A stretch of DNA of 10,227 bases, from contig JAEZYR010000150.1 of NCBI GenBank assembly GCA_023442635.1, forward strand, positions 1-10,227, in the 5' to 3' direction. The notes under the pieces were generated by a model. It worked only from the letters and a program-made list of their open reading frames with translations. It made no database searches and was not told the origin of the DNA. Below, in pieces: positions 7,274 to 10,227 of the stretch; the first letter of the stretch is position 1; each line of letters begins with the position of its first letter. The DNA is from Bacillota bacterium. GTDB lineage: Bacteria > Bacillota > Clostridia > Saccharofermentanales > Fastidiosipilaceae. The translations under genes were made by a program, and so were the position numbers.

Positions 7274-7280
7274 AAGGAGG
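7274..7280 (+). promoter_or_regulatory. Strong Shine-Dalgarno site of the FrnE-like gene
   Basis: AAGGAGG sits 6 bases before ATG 7287 and fixes that start. A second AGGAGGA lies 14 bp upstream (7260-7266) but has no start codon at suitable distance before the first site. The short 61-bp gap after gnd and this strong site suggest translation from a gnd read-through transcript. Confidence 0.75.
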
Positions 7281-7286
7281 CCAGCT

Positions 7287-7946
7287 ATGCTTGTCGATTT
7301 GTGGTTCGATTTTCATTGTCCCTGGTGCTACATTGCAGAAACGATCTTGTATCAGCAACTGCTGCAACAACCAGAGGACGAGCGCCCGATCATCCGCTTT
7401 CATACTTATCTGCTTCACCCCGAACTCGGTGAAGCCAGCGGTCAAAGTTTTTATGAGCAGGTGCGCCGCAGCCACGACTTGAAAGATTTGGACGAGGCCA
7501 AGGCCATGATGAAAGATGTTCTAGAAGCAGGCCAGGCTGTCGGTTTGAATTTCGATTTTGAAAGGCTCATCCATTCGAGCTCGCGCCAAGCCCATCGAAT
7601 CTTAAAGCATCTCCAGATTCGCCTCTGTGCGCAGATGGGAGCTAGAGAAGCGAGTTGGAAACTTCTAGAGTACATCCATGCTGTCTACCGCGCCTATTTT
7701 GAAGAGGGGCGAGATATCCAAAAACGCCAGACGCTGGGCAGCATTTTGACGCAGGTCCTTATTCAGGAAGATGCGGCTAGCATGAGCAGTGCGGACGATC
7801 AGGATCTAGATGCTTTGATCTCTTTAGAGACAGAACTGATTGAGGCCGCAGGACTCGAATATATCCCCCACTTCTTGCGAGAAGATGGTCAGAGGCTAGA
7901 GGGAAAGGTCAGCGCCGAAAAGCTCAAGGTTTTCCTTGGCGCTTGA
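7287..7946 (+). CDS. DsbA family (FrnE/2-hydroxychromene-2-carboxylate isomerase-like) oxidoreductase
   Basis: The 219-residue cytosolic protein (no signal peptide, no membrane segment) has the DsbA-type thioredoxin fold with an inserted helical domain. It opens with strand LVDLWFDF followed directly by the redox motif CPWC at 11-14. The FrnE-type pattern continues with the helical AHRIL motif (102-106), the FEEGRDI segment (138-144) and an Ile-Pro-His-Phe loop (193-196), where P194 fits the cis-proline of thioredoxin folds. Characterised relatives include FrnE of polyketide pathways and of Deinococcus, a cytosolic disulfide oxidoreductase tied to oxidative stress. The CPWC pair argues for thiol-disulfide chemistry rather than the cysteine-poor isomerase branch. 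It is the last gene before a strong terminator and so probably the tail of the zwf-gnd unit, which fits a redox role alongside NADPH supply. Substrate not known. Confidence 0.9.
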   Translation: MLVDLWFDFHCPWCYIAETILYQQLLQQPEDERPIIRFHTYLLHPELGEASGQSFYEQVRRSHDLKDLDEAKAMMKDVLEAGQAVGLNFDFERLIHSSSRQAHRILKHLQIRLCAQMGAREASWKLLEYIHAVYRAYFEEGRDIQKRQTLGSILTQVLIQEDAASMSSADDQDLDALISLETELIEAAGLEYIPHFLREDGQRLEGKVSAEKLKVFLGA

Positions 7947-7956
7947 GTTGCACAAG

Positions 7957-8002
7957 ACACAAGTTCGTTTGCCTTTGAGGCGAGCGGACTTGTGTGTTTT
8001 TT
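7957..8002 (+). terminator. Strong intrinsic terminator after the FrnE-like gene
   Basis: ACACAAGTTCGTTTGCC (7957-7973) pairs along its whole length with GGCGAGCGGACTTGTGT (7979-7995), a 17-bp stem with a few G-U wobbles around a 5-base loop (TTTGA). It is followed by one G and six Ts (7997-8002). It starts 11 bases after the FrnE-like stop codon. This clearly ends the upstream unit and makes the flavin oxidoreductase gene the start of a new transcript. Confidence 0.92.
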
Positions 8003-8024
8003 GGATCTTCCATAGCCCGAAAAG

Positions 8025-8050
8025 TAGCGCTAGCGTTAGGCGTTAGCGTT
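8025..8050. repeat. Clustered TAGCG repeats upstream of flavin oxidoreductase gene
   Basis: TAGCG occurs three times within 26 bp: TAGCGC at 8025, TAGCGTTAGG at 8031 and TAGCGTTGG at 8044. The first two overlap the 8-bp palindrome CGCTAGCG (8028-8035). The cluster lies between the terminator and the start at 8117, where the promoter of the next unit should be, so an operator is possible. I do not see a clear -35/-10 pair in this gap. Confidence 0.35.
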
Positions 8051-8116
8051 GGTACGTTTCTTAGCAGCATTTGGGGATCTGAATGAGGATGAAAGGCATG
8101 AGGGGAGGCTATTGAA

Positions 8117-9496
8117 ATGGGCGACGTCTGCCGCTACAAAAATCTCGATGAACTCAAAAAAGCAATGGAAGAACAGCAGGTCAGCTTGCCACTGAGCAGT
8201 CACTGGGACGTTTTGGGTCAAGGGCTGACGATTGGGACGACGCGCTTGGAAAACCGTCTTTGCATCCAGCCTATGGAGGGCTGTGATGGCAACTTGGATG
8301 GTTCGCCTGGCGAACTGACCTGGCGCCGCTATGAGCGCTTTGCTGAAAGTGGGGCGGCACTGATTTGGGTGGAGGCCTGTGCCGTTCGCGAAGATGGACG
8401 AGCCAACCCCAGGCAGCTTATGCTGACCGAAGCGAATCTGCCAGCCTACCAGCGATTGGTGGCCATGATCCACGAGCGAGCCGCAGCCTTGAACTTGCCA
8501 CGTCCGATCTTGTTGCTGCAGGCTACACATAGCGGCCGTTACAGCAAGCCTGATGGGGTCGCAAGACCGCGGATTGCGCAACACAACACTTGTCTAGAAC
8601 CTAAGCCTTTAGACGAAACCGCTATTTTGAGCGACGAAGAGCTGGATCGCTTGATTCCCTGCTATGCCAAAACCGCGCAGCTCGCTTTTGAGGCAGGCTT
8701 TGATGGCATTGATATTAAGGCCTGTCACCGCTATTTGATCAATGAGCTCTTGGCCGCCCACCGACGCCCAGGACGCTATGGGGGCTCTCTCGAAAACCGC
8801 AGCCGCTTTTTGCGAGAGGCTATGATGGCCGCTAGAGCCGCGACGCCGAGTCATTTTTTGATGACGGCGCGCATGAATGTTTACGATGGCTATCCCTATC
8901 CTGAAGGGTGGGGGACTTCTCCAGAAGGTGCAGACGCGCTGTCTCCAGACGGCTTGGCTAAGATGGATCTGAGTGAGCCCATTCTGCTGATTCAGCAACT
9001 CCAGCAAGACTGTGGCCTTCAACTTTTGAATGAGACATTGGGTAACCCTTATAACAATCCACACGTGAATCGCCCCTTCAGCCAAGGGCCATACGAAGCG
9101 CCTGAACATCCTCTCAAAGGTGTACAGCGGCATGTTTTAGCAGCCAAGGCCCTGCACGAAGCTCTGCCTGACTTACCCCTCATGCTGTCGGGTGTATCGT
9201 GGTTACGCGGCTTTTCTGCTGACTTAGCGGCTGGTGTTGTCGAACAGCAGGTGGCCGACTTGGTCGGTTTTGGGCGCCTGAGCTTTAGTAATCCGCATTT
9301 TGCTCGCGATATTCTCAAAAAGGGCGAGCTGGATCCCCAAAGCACGTGCTTAGCCTGTTCGCAGTGCTCACAATTGATGAGGGCAGGATCGACGGCTGGC
9401 TGTGTGCCACGAGATCGCGAAGTCTATGGGCCGATTTATAAACGTGATGTCATTGAAAATGAGCAGGACGTGCGCCACATGGTTTCAAATGTCTAA
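8117..9496 (+). CDS. Old-yellow-enzyme-family NADH:flavin oxidoreductase with C-terminal cysteine cluster
   Basis: The 459-residue protein is an FMN-binding TIM-barrel oxidoreductase. Seen motifs: NRLCIQPM at 46-53 (FMN-binding strand), HSGR at 138-141, the active-site stretch IDIKACHRYL at 198-207, and the GRYGGSLENRSRF signature at 219-231. In the active site, the first of the two classical histidines is Lys (K201) while H204 and the proton-donor-type Y206 remain. Near the end are C411, C414, C417 and C429, like the 4Fe-4S ligands of 2,4-dienoyl-CoA reductase and trimethylamine dehydrogenase, but with CX2CX2CX11C instead of CX2CX3CX11C. The C-terminal FAD/NAD domain of those enzymes is absent; the protein ends 30 residues after C429. 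AGGGGAGG (8101-8108) supports the ATG. It follows a terminator and precedes an SDR gene by 118 bp. Substrate unknown; enoate or other activated-alkene reduction or demethylation are family options. Confidence 0.92.
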   Translation: MGDVCRYKNLDELKKAMEEQQVSLPLSSHWDVLGQGLTIGTTRLENRLCIQPMEGCDGNLDGSPGELTWRRYERFAESGAALIWVEACAVREDGRANPRQLMLTEANLPAYQRLVAMIHERAAALNLPRPILLLQATHSGRYSKPDGVARPRIAQHNTCLEPKPLDETAILSDEELDRLIPCYAKTAQLAFEAGFDGIDIKACHRYLINELLAAHRRPGRYGGSLENRSRFLREAMMAARAATPSHFLMTARMNVYDGYPYPEGWGTSPEGADALSPDGLAKMDLSEPILLIQQLQQDCGLQLLNETLGNPYNNPHVNRPFSQGPYEAPEHPLKGVQRHVLAAKALHEALPDLPLMLSGVSWLRGFSADLAAGVVEQQVADLVGFGRLSFSNPHFARDILKKGELDPQSTCLACSQCSQLMRAGSTAGCVPRDREVYGPIYKRDVIENEQDVRHMVSNV

Positions 9497-9614
9497 TGTG
9501 ACCTAGCTAGGCCTACATAAGGCGACAACAGAACAAGAGCCAAGACCTTGAGAGAAAGTCTAAAGTTGCTGGACGATACAAAAGAGCCGAACTAGGCAAA
9601 AAAGGGAGGCAAGG

Positions 9615-10227
9615 ATGACGGAGAGCCACATCAAGCAAGAGGATAAGCGATCGAAAGTAGCCCTGGTCACAGGCGCCAGGCGAGGCATTGGTAGAGCTAT
9701 AGCGGAGGCTCTTTTAGAGGCTGGTTGGGAAGTGCTGCTGAGTGCTCGGAGCCCTGAAAATCCAGAGGGCGAACTCATGCAGACGATGGGGCAGCTTGGT
9801 AAGGCAAGTTATATCACTTGTGATATTTCAGATCCCAAAGCTCGAGAAGCACTCGTTGAGCGTGTGGCTGCAGAGTATGGGCAGCTAGATTTACTCGTGA
9901 ATAACGCTGGCATGGCTCCGCGAGAGCGCTTAGATCTACTTGATATGACACCTCAAAGCTTTGAAGAACTGATGGCGGTCAATCTTGAAGGTCCCTTCTT
10001 TTTGACCCAGGCCTTTGCCAAGCAAATGCTCGCTGCTCGGGATAAGGGTCTAGCGGACTACCATCCGCGCATTATTTTCGTCACCTCTGTCTCTGCTGAG
10101 ATTGTCTCCGTCAACCGCGGTGAATATTGCATGTCAAAAGCGGCCTTAAGCATGGCGGTCAAGCTGTTTGCGGCCCGCCTAGGAGAAGCAGATCTGCCAG
10201 TCTTTGAGTTGCGCCCTGGTATCATCC
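9615..10227 (+). CDS. Short-chain dehydrogenase/reductase, FabG-like (3' end outside window)
   Basis: The first 204 residues of a classical SDR are present. The cofactor motif TGARRGIG is at 19-26, D70 follows the CD pair typical after strand 4, NNAG is at 96-99, and the catalytic tetrad fits N123, S158, Y171 and K175 in YCMSK. The segment NRGEYCMSKAALSM resembles proteins annotated as 3-ketoacyl-ACP reductase, but that label is broad; many such SDRs act on sugars, polyols or other alcohols. R22/R23 after TGA and R45 near strand 2 suggest NADP preference (inference). GGGAGG (9604-9609) lies 5 bases before the ATG. About 50 residues, including the substrate loop, are probably missing beyond the window edge. 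It follows the flavin oxidoreductase gene in the same direction with no terminator visible between them, so the two likely act together, possibly on the same compound. Confidence 0.92.
   Translation, partial: MTESHIKQEDKRSKVALVTGARRGIGRAIAEALLEAGWEVLLSARSPENPEGELMQTMGQLGKASYITCDISDPKAREALVERVAAEYGQLDLLVNNAGMAPRERLDLLDMTPQSFEELMAVNLEGPFFLTQAFAKQMLAARDKGLADYHPRIIFVTSVSAEIVSVNRGEYCMSKAALSMAVKLFAARLGEADLPVFELRPGII

Noticed and set aside
8036..8584. Minus-strand 182-codon frame opposite the start of the flavin oxidoreductase
   Set aside because: It lies antisense to a well-supported gene whose motifs run through the same bases; its translation has no recognisable domain.

Overview
The window looks like chromosomal DNA from a mid-GC bacterium, most likely a Bacillota (Clostridia-type) lineage. 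I infer this from the strong purine-rich ribosome binding sites (AAGGAGG, AGGGGAGG), a textbook intrinsic terminator, frequent CTAG tetranucleotides (rare in enteric genomes) and the protein types. I cannot name a genus. I see no rRNA, tRNA, CRISPR array, insertion sequence or phage gene.

Layout: (1) Bases 88-2847, minus strand: a 919-residue membrane protein. About 590 residues of low-complexity, probably disordered sequence precede a C-terminal CPBP/Abi-type intramembrane protease domain. (2) Bases 2848-3335: a roughly 490-bp divergent intergenic region holding a TATAAT-like box and short repeats, with no convincing gene. (3) Bases 3336-7946, plus strand: glucose-6-phosphate dehydrogenase (zwf), a small metal-dependent hydrolase of the cyclase/kynurenine-formamidase family, 6-phosphogluconate dehydrogenase (gnd) and a DsbA/FrnE-like thioredoxin-fold protein. 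This group is closed by a strong terminator at 7957-8002. (4) Bases 8117 to the window end, plus strand: an old-yellow-enzyme-type flavin oxidoreductase with a C-terminal cysteine cluster, then a short-chain dehydrogenase/reductase cut by the window edge.

How they work together: Zwf and Gnd are the two NADPH-producing steps of the oxidative pentose phosphate pathway. The step between them, 6-phosphogluconolactonase, has no recognisable gene here; a hydrolase of another family occupies that slot. The downstream FrnE-like, flavin-oxidoreductase and SDR genes are redox enzymes, so much of the plus strand concerns making or spending reducing power. Most of the window is ordinary metabolism. The points that deserve a second look are the hydrolase in the lactonase position, the CPBP protein with a lost motif-2 histidine and a huge disordered front, and the shortened cysteine spacing in the flavin oxidoreductase.
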